Assembly: GCA_009731375.1 (NCBI GenBank)
Contig: BJOX01000130.1
Coordinates: 390,908-421,980 of the forward strand
Length of the DNA stretch: 31,073 nt
Direction of reading: 5' to 3'
From: Paulinella micropora
Lineage: Eukaryota > Cercozoa > Imbricatea > Euglyphida
Both the position numbers and the translations under genes were made by a program. The notes under the pieces are model-generated. The model worked only from the letters and a program-made list of their open reading frames with translations, was not told where the DNA came from and ran no database searches. Below are positions 9,201 to 16,758 of this stretch, piece after piece (the stretch's first letter is position 1; each line of letters begins with the position of its first letter).

Positions 9201-10674
9201 AGGAACTACATTAACGGCTAGCGGATTAATAACGGCGAATGCGGGAGTTGATATGAAAAGTCAAATTATGTCAAATTTAGCAACTCCATCGGCTTCAACA
9301 GACGGGGCGAACAAAACTTATGTAGATACATTAGACGGCCAGAAAGTAAAATTAACAGGAACTCAAACAATGTCAGGAACGAAAGAATTTAGTGGAATAT
9401 TGGCGACTTCTCTCGGCGTCCCGTGTATTATTGGCAAAAACACAAAAGGGACAGCTGCAACAGGAGGCTTAGAATTGTATGGAACCAACAACAATATGAA
9501 TGGACCGCACATACAAGCATTCGTCCATACATCCGTTTATCCTACATTCCAATTATTGAACTGGGGGCAAGACAATATTAATTTGTATTTTGATTGTCAT
9601 TATAACGGCACGAGCATATTATCTTCGAACACGTCATCAAATTTCCAAATAGCGAAATACGCAAACAAACTCAGTTTCAATTACAAAAATGGGGGAACAC
9701 TCGGACAAGCAATAACAATGAGTGAAGCAATGAACATAAGCACGGCAGGACTAATAACCGCAAATGCGGGAATATCCGTTGTTAATAGCACAGCAGACAT
9801 AAGAGGAGAGGCAAGAAGCGGGTCTCACTCTCCGGTCGGATTATATGTTTCAGCCAATCTTGGTCAATCTTCGGGAGGTATTGAGTTTAGACACAGCAAC
9901 GGGACACAAGGTGTTGGTTTTGGTTATAACTCTGTATATGCTGCGGGAAGCAATACTAATCAAGACTTAAATTTTTATTCTAAGGGGAGTGGAATAATTT
10001 ATGCTCAGAGTGCTATGACTTGCTCTTCAACACTAACATCATCAGGATTATTAACGGCGAATGCTGGAATATCAATAGCAGTAAGCGGTAGAGGGGCTAC
10101 AACGATAAGTCAGAGGTCAAGTTATACGAACCAGTCACTTATTCAATTGAAAGGAAATGTTAGTGCCAATTATTCTTGTATATGTACTGATGGAAATTTA
10201 ACATTCTTTAATACTTCAAACTCAAACGGAAATCCGACTGGTGGATGGATTTATCAACAATTAAATGCTAATGTTTGGTCTTCTGGTTCAGATAGAAGAG
10301 TTAAATCAGATATTGAAACATTAGACTGCGGGGATTGTTGCGAGAAACTAATGAAAATAAACTGCTGTTTATATTATTGGAAATCAGACGAGAAAAAAGA
10401 AAGAAAGAACCACGGATTTATTGCAGACGAGGTTAAAAAAGTATTTCCTGTATTTGTATCTGAAAGTGGAATGAAGGTAGATGATGAGGAAAGCAACCTT
10501 GAAGGAGTATCATATATGGAATTTATACCAATATTGGTCAGTGCTTTTCAACATATGGCGGAAAAGATGATTAATTTAGAAAAAGAAAATAAAACTTTAC
10601 TTAATATATTACAAGACCAAGCGAACCAATTAGCAGAACTGAGAGCAATCGTATTTCTTCCAAATGCCTCCTAG
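6254..10674 (+). pseudogene. Giant fibre/tailspike protein with C-terminal peptidase S74 domain
   Basis: About 1,470 codons. The N-terminus (MSQFKSLLGL) leads to a YYTDxRFDxRL collar motif. Then come repeated modules with SADGSIxTHSDVxITG, YSTGQWRN, LDGT, NMGGFNITNV and VKLTG, separated by glycan-binding-like segments (GGLELYG, PTFQLLN). A discoidin (F5/8C)-like region (YWTTAIYYND, YIKIDLGAIYKIKTY, IWYVGTSADNITYTLW) spans about 8630-9100. The C-terminus is a peptidase S74 intramolecular chaperone: SDRRVKSDIETL, then HGFIADEVKKVFP and a coiled coil. The Ser (10288-10290) and Lys (10303-10305) of the autocleavage dyad are present. Expected role: trimeric receptor-binding fibre that cuts off its own chaperone. 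Lesions: TAA 6482-6484 (CAA in the B copy), indels near 7117-7150, a G-run near 8626-8630, and near 8840. The start follows AAAATATATAATAATG. Confidence 0.85.
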
Positions 10675-11008
10675 ATTACATCCACCACCTCCAGTTATTG
10701 AGTTAGATGGCGAACTGACACCAGAGTTGAAGAACCGCGTGCTAGATGTCCAAATTAAGCAGGAAGAAAAAAAAGTTGACCACGAATACGAGGACAACTG
10801 GGATTGCTGTATGTCTAAACGAAAAACAGACAGCCGTCTTATTAAGTACTTATTTCAAATGGGTATCATTATCTCCATTATAACCCTTTATATCGTGAGG
10901 CTATCTGAAAAGAACATTCCGTGTGAGGCTGCTAACACTTATGTAGGCATTTTGACCTTACTCATCGGGATATGCCTTCCATCGCCTTCTAGTTCAAAGA
11001 AATTGTAG
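10664..11008 (+). CDS. Small membrane protein with two predicted transmembrane segments
   Basis: An intact 114-residue ORF overlapping the end of the fibre gene by 11 bases. The N-terminus is Pro-rich (PPRLHPPPP) and charged; a CC pair follows (DNWDCCMSK). Two hydrophobic stretches, about residues 66-83 (MGIIISIITLYIV) and 93-107 (YVGILTLLIGICLP), suggest a hairpin membrane protein. The overlap suggests expression with the fibre. Its stop is the TAG of the first of three hairpins (11005-11056). Family not recognised. Confidence 0.6.
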   Translation: MPPRLHPPPPVIELDGELTPELKNRVLDVQIKQEEKKVDHEYEDNWDCCMSKRKTDSRLIKYLFQMGIIISIITLYIVRLSEKNIPCEAANTYVGILTLLIGICLPSPSSSKKL

Positions 11009-11056
11009 GGGCAATGCCCTACAACCCCGCGGGGTTTGAAAGGGGTTTCCCCTTTC
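11005..11056. terminator. Three consecutive hairpins filling a convergent gap
   Basis: GTAGGGGCAATGCCCTAC (11005-11022), AACCCCGCGGGGTT (11023-11036) and GAAAGGGGTTTCCCCTTTC (11038-11056) are perfect inverted repeats placed end to end. They start in the stop codon of the membrane protein and end within the stop codon of the minus-strand PSI-like gene. A two-way transcription terminator or 3'-end processing signal is inferred. Confidence 0.55.
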
Positions 11057-11306
11057 AGCATTCAAACGAATAGACTTTATACCACGAAGCATCATTACCC
11101 GCACATATTAAAGGAATGGCTTCATCAAAACTAATACACCAATCACTCATCGGCTTATACGCACATCCTTTTTGAATACAATAAATACAACTTTCATTTT
11201 TTTTATCACTGACCCGTGAAAAGAAATCACAAGCGGTCCGAGCAGAAATATTAATTAATAAAAGGTTTATGATCAGTAATATAGGAAACTTTTGAAAAAG
11301 TTTCAT
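11055..11306 (-). CDS. Small secreted Cys-rich protein, PSI-like
   Basis: From ATG 11306 the 83-residue product starts with a clear signal peptide (MKLFQKFPILLIINLLLIN). The mature part has seven cysteines (ACDFF, ESCIYC, KGCAY, DWCISF, LICAG, SFEC). The C-x2-C-x3-GCAY-x6-WC spacing recalls PSI (plexin-semaphorin-integrin) domains, which is suggestive only. It is convergent with the membrane protein gene. Palindrome copy 2 lies 8-33 bases upstream of the start, so it may belong to the 5' leader. Possibly exposed on the cell surface or virion. Confidence 0.5.
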   Translation of the reverse strand: MKLFQKFPILLIINLLLINISARTACDFFSRVSDKKNESCIYCIQKGCAYKPMSDWCISFDEAIPLICAGNDASWYKVYSFEC

Positions 11307-11314
11307 CAAAACTT

Positions 11315-11339
11315 GGAGGTGCGGAGGCGAAGTCTCCGC
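11315..11339 (+). repeat. 25-bp palindromic element, copy 2
   Basis: GGAGGTGCGGAGGCGAAGTC followed by TCCGC, with an internal hairpin GCGGAG/CTCCGC. It lies just upstream of the PSI-like start, within a minus-strand frame in which it reads RGDFASAPPSF. That frame (11251-11463) lacks an ATG and may be a broken gene or a leader. Confidence 0.65.
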
Positions 11340-11479
11340 GATGGACTTTTAATACCAGAAGATTATTTTTCTGAGTATTGATTTTGCTGGCAATAGCAAG
11401 ACGTTTGACAAAAACACTCAAATGAGCTTTACACCGACTAGAATGAATGTTAAGTTTATCCACTACATGAATAATTTAT

Positions 11480-11674
11480 ATGAACCGCATCGGGATTATT
11501 GGCACATTCGCAGACAGCACCACGGCAAACATTTCAAATCTCGGCTACAACTTAGGAGTAGTAGGTTGGTCTGACGGGGTTTACACTTTTAAAGTGCTTA
11601 AAACGGACAATGCCAATATCGAGACTGACGCATTAGCTGGAAGAATTGTTATATGCTTAGAATTTCTTGCGTAG
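11480..11674 (+). CDS. Small protein of unknown function
   Basis: 64 residues from an ATG preceded by AATAATTTAT, the motif seen before other element A starts. The sequence is neutral and beta-like (IGIIGTFADSTTANI, GVVGWSDGVYTFKVL). Its stop TAG is part of the hairpin at 11671-11690. Family not recognised; a minor virion protein is possible. Confidence 0.4.
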   Translation: MNRIGIIGTFADSTTANISNLGYNLGVVGWSDGVYTFKVLKTDNANIETDALAGRIVICLEFLA

Positions 11675-11690
11675 GGCCTACTCCCCCTAC
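11671..11690 (+). terminator. Stop-codon hairpin (GTAGGG/CCCTAC)
   Basis: GTAGGG and CCCTAC pair around an eight-base loop and are followed by AACCCCGC, as in the hairpins at 11005 and 12931. The stop codon of the preceding ORF lies in the 5' arm. Confidence 0.45.
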
Positions 11691-11699
11691 AACCCCGCA

Positions 11700-11777
11700 T
11701 GTAAAATAAAAAATATATTTTAGAATATATAAAAGTGTTTTTGAGGTTGTAGGAGGTTTTTGAAAAAAAGCTCATAC
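11700..11777 (+). promoter_or_regulatory. A/T-rich promoter region of the packaging ATPase
   Basis: AAAATATATTTTAGAATATATAAAAG (two TATA-like stretches) lies about 45-75 bases before ATG 11778, and an AGGAGG run is at about 11751-11756. Unlike other element A genes, the TATA-like motif is not fused to the start codon. Confidence 0.35.
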
Positions 11778-12602
11778 ATGGAGAAAATCAATAATGTAAA
11801 AATGAAACTAGTTAAGCAAAACGGAGATGGAGACATGTTGGCAAAAGGACATAAGTTATTTGATGAGCCGTTCGCTAATATTTTTCTTCTCGCTCGCAAG
11901 AAGAGCGGTAAGACGACCGCACTGTTCGAAATCCTGAAACGAACGACCGACAAAAAGACCCGCATGGTTATTATTGCCAGCACGATACACAAGGACCACA
12001 TCTACAAAGAAATGGTTAAGCACTTCAAGAAGAAGGGAAACCCGATGGCGATATATACATATCTGAAAACTGACGGCTACAGTGTGATTGATTACGAGTA
12101 AGACAAGCTCAATAAGCCAGACGAGGAGCAAAAAGAAGGTGACATCATTCAGGACGGTAAAGAAGAACCGAAGCCGAAGTTTCTTTATTTTGGTAAAGAA
12201 GAAAAGAAGAAGCAGGAGGGAGAAGGAAAACCCCCGAGACCGAGCAAATACATTACACCAGAAGTTGTTTTCGTGTTAGATGACCTCGGCTCAGGCTTGA
12301 GAGATAAGTCCGTTAGCGACCTGTTGAAAAAAAATAGACACTACAAGTCAAAAGTGATTATGAGCTCGCAGTATCTAAACGACTTACGACCCGAGGCGAT
12401 TAAACAGCTGGACTACCTCCTTATTTTTCCTGGTCAGAGTGTTGATAAAATAGAGCTCGTGTATAAGCATCTAGACCTCGGCTACGACCTCGACTACTTC
12501 ATCGAAAAATACCACGAGGCGACGAAAGAGAGATTAAACTTTTTGTATGTTGATGCGGTATCGGACGAAGTAAGGCGAAATTTCAATAAGCGATTTTTGT
12601 AA
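11778..12602 (+). pseudogene. FtsK/HerA (A32-like) DNA-packaging ATPase with one in-frame stop
   Basis: It powers genome encapsidation in Polintons, PLVs and NCLDVs. The Walker A region is FLLARKKSGKTTALFE (about 11884-11930). Walker B is VVFVLDDLGSG (about 12264-12296), followed by KVIMSSQYLNDL, a conserved Gln-containing motif of the family, and PEAIKQLDYLLIFPG. A Lys/Glu-rich low-complexity insert (about 12120-12240) separates the two halves. All 275 codons from ATG 11778 stay in one frame, but TAA at 12099-12101 interrupts them. Length fits the family (about 250-280 residues). I infer a single nonsense mutation. Confidence 0.8.
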
Positions 12603-12635
12603 TTTATTATTAATTATTTTTTTCCATATATTATA

Positions 12636-12962
12636 ATGGTCGTGAAAACAAAGAGGGTTGAAGTCATTCCAACAGTCGGAAAAATAACAAGAAACTCAAG
12701 CACAATGGCGGGAGGAAAAAAGAAAACTGGTCGCAAGAAACAAAAGGGTTGTGGGCAAAAGGGAGGGAAAATAAACTGGGAAAAGGTCGGCAATACATTT
12801 AGGAATATTAATAACTATTTGAAAAAAGACAAAACAATCTCTCGCTTCGCTGGTGCTTTGGATAGAGTTGGTGTTCCTTATGCGATATGGGATATGGCAA
12901 GCAACGAGGTCGTGGAGCACTTAAATTTTAGTAGGGACAAGCCCCTACAACCCCAGCGGTGA
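12636..12962 (+). CDS. Small basic protein, candidate virion core/minor capsid component
   Basis: An intact ORF of 108 residues starting at the ATG of CCATATATTATAATG. The N-terminal half is very basic (GGKKKTGRKKQKGCGQKGGK). A helical segment follows (WEKVGNTFRNINNYLKKDKT, then ISRFAGALDRVGVP). Basic tails with an amphipathic helix are typical of adenovirus-like core or membrane-active virion proteins, but no family match is claimed. The last ten codons run through the hairpin at 12931-12948, so the C-terminus may be an extension caused by that insertion. Confidence 0.5.
   Translation: MVVKTKRVEVIPTVGKITRNSSTMAGGKKKTGRKKQKGCGQKGGKINWEKVGNTFRNINNYLKKDKTISRFAGALDRVGVPYAIWDMASNEVVEHLNFSRDKPLQPQR
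12931..12948 (+). terminator. GTAGGG/CCCTAC hairpin at a 3' end
   Basis: GTAGGGACAAGCCCCTAC has a perfect six-base stem and is followed by AACCCCAGC, matching the hairpins at 11005 and 11671. Here it is translated near the C-terminus of the basic protein; the stop comes just after it. Confidence 0.45.
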
Positions 12963-13009
12963 ATCAAATAATATTGAAAACAGTTTTATTTTTTTACCTT
13001 AGTATAATT

Positions 13010-13174
13010 ATGAATAAATTAAAAAAAGGAGGTGCGGAGGCGAAGTCTCTGCGACGAAAGAAATTTAAACAACGACCGCCGAGGATATACAGAACGAAGG
13101 ATGGTCGGCCATATATCAAAGTAAAAGGCAAACGAGCATATCTAAATTTTGGAAAGAAGACAAATGACTTATGA
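13010..13174 (+). CDS. Very small basic protein containing the palindromic element
   Basis: 54 residues from ATG 13010, preceded by AGTATAATT. After MNKLKK comes the translated palindrome (GGAEAKSL), then a strongly basic region (RRKKFKQRPPRIYRTKDG) and a beta-like end (PYIKVKGKRAYLNFGKK). A DNA-condensing or core protein is possible. Family not recognised. Confidence 0.5.
   Translation: MNKLKKGGAEAKSLRRKKFKQRPPRIYRTKDGRPYIKVKGKRAYLNFGKKTNDL
13028..13052 (+). repeat. 25-bp palindromic element, copy 3 (inside a small gene)
   Basis: Identical to copy 2 except for one base (TCTCTGC for TCTCCGC). It is translated in the frame giving GGAEAKSL, the same frame as the integrase copy; relative to the PSI-side copy the other strand is read. 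Confidence 0.65.
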
Positions 13175-13198
13175 ACACTTCAAATCGTTAAGCTATTT

Positions 13199-13889
13199 AT
13201 GAAATATTTAGGAAGACCGAAGAGGGCGAAGACGAAGAAGGAAAACTTACGAAAAGTTCAAAGCCTGTCGGAGATTGAACAGAACACAAGAACCGCAATT
13301 CAAGACCACTTAGATAAAGTCAAGCAGGAGAAATATGAAAAGATAGAAGCCATAGACAAGAAGGAGAAAGCGGACATTGAAGAAAAAGACCAGGAAAGGA
13401 AGAGGCAACACCACAAAGAATTAGCCGACATACAAGAAAGACGGGATGAAAAGAACAGAAAACTCAGGAAAGAGCAACGACTTATTGAGGGATTACGGAG
13501 AACTAAGCAAGGACTATTAACAGCACCTGTCAAAGAAAAAACGCCAAAAAAAACACGCTCCAAAATCATCTCCAAGCGGAATAACTGATATAACTGATGA
13601 AGTAAATAAGCAAGCAAAAGATTTGAAAGACGAAAAGAGAAAAAGAATTATTGATGCTATGTTTACAGATGGTATGAGATTAAAACAAAAAAATACTGGA
13701 AAGCCTAAAAATCACGCCGTAGTATCCAGTCTCATAAAAGCAGGCAATGATATTAAAATTATAAAACCAAAAGGTAAAAAGAAAAATTATTCCGAGACAT
13801 TGAAACAATGGTTATACACTCAAAAATTTACCAAAAACATAACTTCTCCCGATGAAGGCTGGGACAAAGTAGATAAACTTCTAAAATAA
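13199..13889 (+). pseudogene. Coiled-coil protein split by a one-base frameshift in an A-run
   Basis: The first frame (13199-13588) begins MKYLGRPKRAKTKKE, followed by a long charged coiled coil (about residues 25-100). The second frame is open from before the run of eight A at about 13546-13553 and continues to 13889 with DEVNKQAKDLKDEKRKR, then IIDAMFTDGMRLKQKN and SETLKQWLYTQKF. A one-base indel in that A-run explains both, so the original product was about 229 residues. It sits between core-like and virion-like genes on the same strand, suggesting a structural or scaffold role. Family not recognised. Confidence 0.55.
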
Positions 13890-14011
13890 AAGAAAACACC
13901 ACAGACAAAACAACCACCAACCACACCTTAGACAAAACAAGCCGTCCTGATAGTTATTTATTAATGAAGGTTATCAAGTAAAACAACAGAGTGATACAAG
14001 TGATACCTGCG

Positions 14012-14371
14012 ATGGCACTCAAGAAGGTTAAGACATATTACACCACTCTTGACGGAACTCGTCTTCAGCAGTTTGATGTTAAAACATTAGAAAACGAAGA
14101 CTATATGCTTCTCAAGGATAAGCTGAAGGGTAGTGCTATTCTGAATTCAAATGTGTATCATTACAACTGGTTTCATGTTGATACCTTTGATAACAATCGC
14201 CCCCTGTGGGATAAGGATACTGACGGCTATGAGGTGAGCGGTCTAAGCCTTGACACTGAAAGACGATATGAATTTGTTGCGACTACTCCCAATGCTATCC
14301 AAAACCATTACACTTATGCTATCCTTCAGCGAAGTGTGCTTGTTAAGGGAATTGAAATTCTGATGTCGTAG
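14012..14371 (+). CDS. Intact 119-residue protein, candidate minor capsid protein
   Basis: The preferred start is ATG 14012 (MALKKVKTYY); an upstream GTG in the same frame is less likely. The sequence is compact and beta-rich (YYTTLDGTRLQQFDV, NSNVYHYNWFHVDTF, ERRYEFVATTPNAI) and ends with ILQRSVLVKGIEILMS. It directly precedes the larger virion-like gene on the same strand. A small jelly-roll-like capsid or cement protein would fit size and place, but this is inference. No lesion is seen. Confidence 0.45.
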   Translation: MALKKVKTYYTTLDGTRLQQFDVKTLENEDYMLLKDKLKGSAILNSNVYHYNWFHVDTFDNNRPLWDKDTDGYEVSGLSLDTERRYEFVATTPNAIQNHYTYAILQRSVLVKGIEILMS

Positions 14372-14441
14372 GGTCTCCGCCAGCAAGGTAAGAGGAGGTA
14401 ATTAATTTTTGTTAGTTAATTTATTTTTTAATAATATAGGA

Positions 14442-15682
14442 ATGTCTCACCAGAGAAATTTGATAGCACAAAATCCGAAAGGAGAGTTCGTAAATGTCAA
14501 AGTCGAGTATGACGGACACATTGAAACAAATAATATGAAAACCGCCTTTGGAGAAGCCTTAACCAGTTCATTAACTCCAGTCTTACAAGAAATCTTTCCA
14601 TATACAGTTAATACACGGATATGGACATTAACTCAAACTGATGCGAAAGTAGCATTTAATGAGAATATGGCTGAATTGAAAACAGAAGCGAAAGCTACCG
14701 CTAATGCGATAATGGAAAGCAAAAGAAAAATAAAATACAGAACTGGTATGGGAGTTATGTGTCGCTTCACTGCCTTATGGAATACTGATGAAACTAAAGA
14801 TTATTATTCATTTATTGGTATTGGTGATAGTGTATTAGATAATGGTTTCTATTTTTACAAAACCAAAAATGACGGTATGAATAGTCTCCATACAAAAGCA
14901 GGAGTGCCTACCTTGTTTCCACAAGCGGGGTGGAATGATCCGTGTGATGGAACAGGAGATATGCCTAACATGGATTCGACGAAGGGAAATGTATTTCAAA
15001 TTCAATTTCAGTATTTAGGTTTCGGTGCTATTAAGTTTTCAATTGAGAACAAAAGACTGGCGAATTCCAGCTAGTCCATATGATTAAGTATGCGAATACC
15101 AACACTGGTGTCAATCTTCGTAATACAACTCTCCCATTTGTGGCACGAATATTTAATAATAATGCTGGAACTGGAATACAAATTTTGAAAACAGCAAGTT
15201 TATGGAGGGACCTAACACTATTAATTCAAGCGTATCAAACGAGGCGGAAGGAAGTGAGCCGGCGAGCACTACTGAAAGCCCAATTCTCAGCATAAAAAAT
15301 AAATCACTTTAATGCTGGTGCGACCAATTATTCACTCGTTTACCCATCTCTTGTGAGCATATCAAACGAAGATGCTAAAGTTAACATAGTGCGGATTGTG
15401 AAAACGAGTGGAGCACTTACGGGGGAGAACTTCGCGGATATTGATTCTAAAACTTCAATAGTATCAAAGGATATCGCTGCGACTGCTCTTGGTGTTGCCG
15501 TTATAACGGACGTAATTCTAAAACTGTATGTTAATGCTACTTCTAGCCAGCTAATTGACCTGCGAACTTACGACATACAACTTTCTCCTGGCGAAAATCT
15601 AACATTTTTACAAAAGTCTGTAGCGACTGCTAATAATGGAGGAAATGTAAGTGTTATAGTTAATTTCTTAGAAGACCATTGA
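14442..15682 (+). pseudogene. Virion-surface-type protein, broken by three frameshifts
   Basis: About 413 codons from ATG 14442 (after AATAATATAGGA). Pieces are 14442-15074, about 15080-15200, about 15200-15300 and to 15682, in alternating frames. Signatures include CRFTALWNTDETKDYYSF, FIGIGDSVLDNGFYFY, DSTKGNVFQIQFQYLGFGAI and IKYANTNTGVNLRN. I recognise these as typical of a protein common in marine phages, algal viruses and PLVs, usually longer and of poorly defined virion function. The C-terminal third (VSISNEDAKVNIVRIVKTSG to FLEDH) forms a separate beta-rich domain. Near 15050, 15195 and 15300 the frame changes. It may be a spike or capsid-decorating protein; it does not look like a double-jelly-roll capsid protein. 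Confidence 0.6.
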
Positions 15683-15716
15683 TGTGGATAGAGTGAAAAA
15701 AAATCATTTCAATGTA

Positions 15717-15992
15717 TTACAAGTATTTCTTTAGTTCGTCTTTATTACTATACCACGGCTGACGGACTAACCATTCAATATATGGCTTGTCAATCTTTGC
15801 GATGTCTTCTATTTTTTTGCCTTTGTATTTACCGAAATGAAAAGTGTCTTTTGGTTGAGAGGCTTTTCTTTCTTCAATCGCTTTTATTTCGTCGTGGATT
15901 ACCTTTTGAACATCGGCGAGAGAAAATGATTTCTTTTCGCCTTCGATGGAAAGTTTTTCAAACTTCTCGCACAGTCTTGCAAGGGTAGTCAT
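15717..15992 (-). CDS. Small protein with ExoX-C/DUF3820-like domain
   Basis: An intact ORF of 91 residues. After a helical N-terminal half (LARLCEKFEKLSIEGEKKS), the C-terminal half reads FHFGKYKGKKIEDIAKIDKP then YIEWLVRQPW, matching the FGKYKGK-x-DPxYxxWL pattern of the DUF3820/exonuclease X C-terminal family, which occurs alone or attached to nucleases. A nucleic-acid-processing accessory role is inferred. It is on the minus strand like the replication genes and has the TATATACACT motif upstream, as does the gene before the polymerase. Confidence 0.6.
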   Translation of the reverse strand: MTTLARLCEKFEKLSIEGEKKSFSLADVQKVIHDEIKAIEERKASQPKDTFHFGKYKGKKIEDIAKIDKPYIEWLVRQPWYSNKDELKKYL

Positions 15993-15997
15993 AGTAG

Positions 15998-16007
15998 AGT
16001 GTATATA
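15998..16007 (-). promoter_or_regulatory. TATATACACT promoter-like motif
   Basis: Minus strand TATATACACT, five bases before ATG 15992. The same ten bases stand eight bases before ATG 20716 of another minus-strand gene. It differs from the TATAATATG-type context of the plus-strand virion genes. Confidence 0.4.
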
Positions 16008-16046
16008 GTAGGGAGTATAAAAAATAAATTAAATAATTAATATAGA

Positions 16047-16727
16047 ATGAGTGAGTGGATAAAGTTTGTAAAGGCTTACTCTGCTAAGCATAACATAAGC
16101 TACGGAGAAGCATTGAAAAAGCGAGCAAAGAATACAGAAGACAAAAGGGAGGCAGTGCTGAGTTGTATGAGGATGTCTATTTGTCTTCGTCTGAACGAAA
16201 AGGAGCTGACAAATGGAAACCAGTCGCTAGCAAAGAAAAGTCAACAGTATATGAAAAAGATGGTAAGGCGATTGTAGCATTTAGAGGAAGTGCGGATAAG
16301 CGAGACTTACTTACAGATGTCGCATTGGTAAAGGGAGTATTGAAAAGAACTCCGAGATATAAAGAAGAGCAGAAGTTGGTTAACGAAGTCATAAAGAAAC
16401 ATGGTAAAGAAAATGTAGAGCTGACGGGACATTCACTAGATGGCACAATACTAGCAAAAGACTTAAGCAGACAAACGGGGGTGAAGGCGACTACATACAA
16501 TAAAGGCAGTAGCACGAGAGACCTCATTGAAGGAGTAATTGACCGAGTAGCTGTTAGTAAATCCAAAAGGTAAGAGGGCGAAGACTGCGAAGCTAACCAC
16601 GAACTACCGAACTAAGTACGACCCTGTGTCGTTGTTAGGAGCGACTGCTGTAAATACTAAGTTAGTTAAACCGACAAAAGGAATACATACAATCAGGAGC
16701 TTTAAGGGTAAAGGCAAAAAAAAATAA
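16047..16727 (+). pseudogene. Lipase-like alpha/beta hydrolase, frameshifted
   Basis: Lipase genes occur in several PLVs. The first frame (from ATG 16047, after AATTAATATAGA) has WIKFVKAYSAKHNISYGEAL, an N-terminal motif recurrent in large DNA viruses. Frame 2 (about 16150-16570) has AELYEDVYLSSSERKGADKW, AFRGSADKRDLLTDV and VELTGHSLDGT. The nucleophile motif of class 3 lipases is GHSLGG; here the second Gly is Asp, which may inactivate it. Frame 0 resumes near 16560 with TNYRTKYDPVSLLGA and ends at TAA 16725-16727. Indels are therefore near 16145 and 16560. It converges with the polymerase gene (31 bases between stops). Confidence 0.62.
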
Positions 16728-16758
16728 TTATAAAGTTTTTATTGTCAGTTCAGTTCAT

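Noticed and set aside
6254-10674. Bacterial prophage, because of the S74 fibre
   Set aside because: Neighbours are a Polinton-type polymerase, rve integrase, A32-like ATPase and TIRs, next to an intron-containing host gene.
11251-11463. Minus-strand ORF reading through palindrome copy 2
   Set aside because: Only a GTG start, overlap with the better-supported PSI-like gene, and no recognised motif. It may be a broken gene, but I could not support it.
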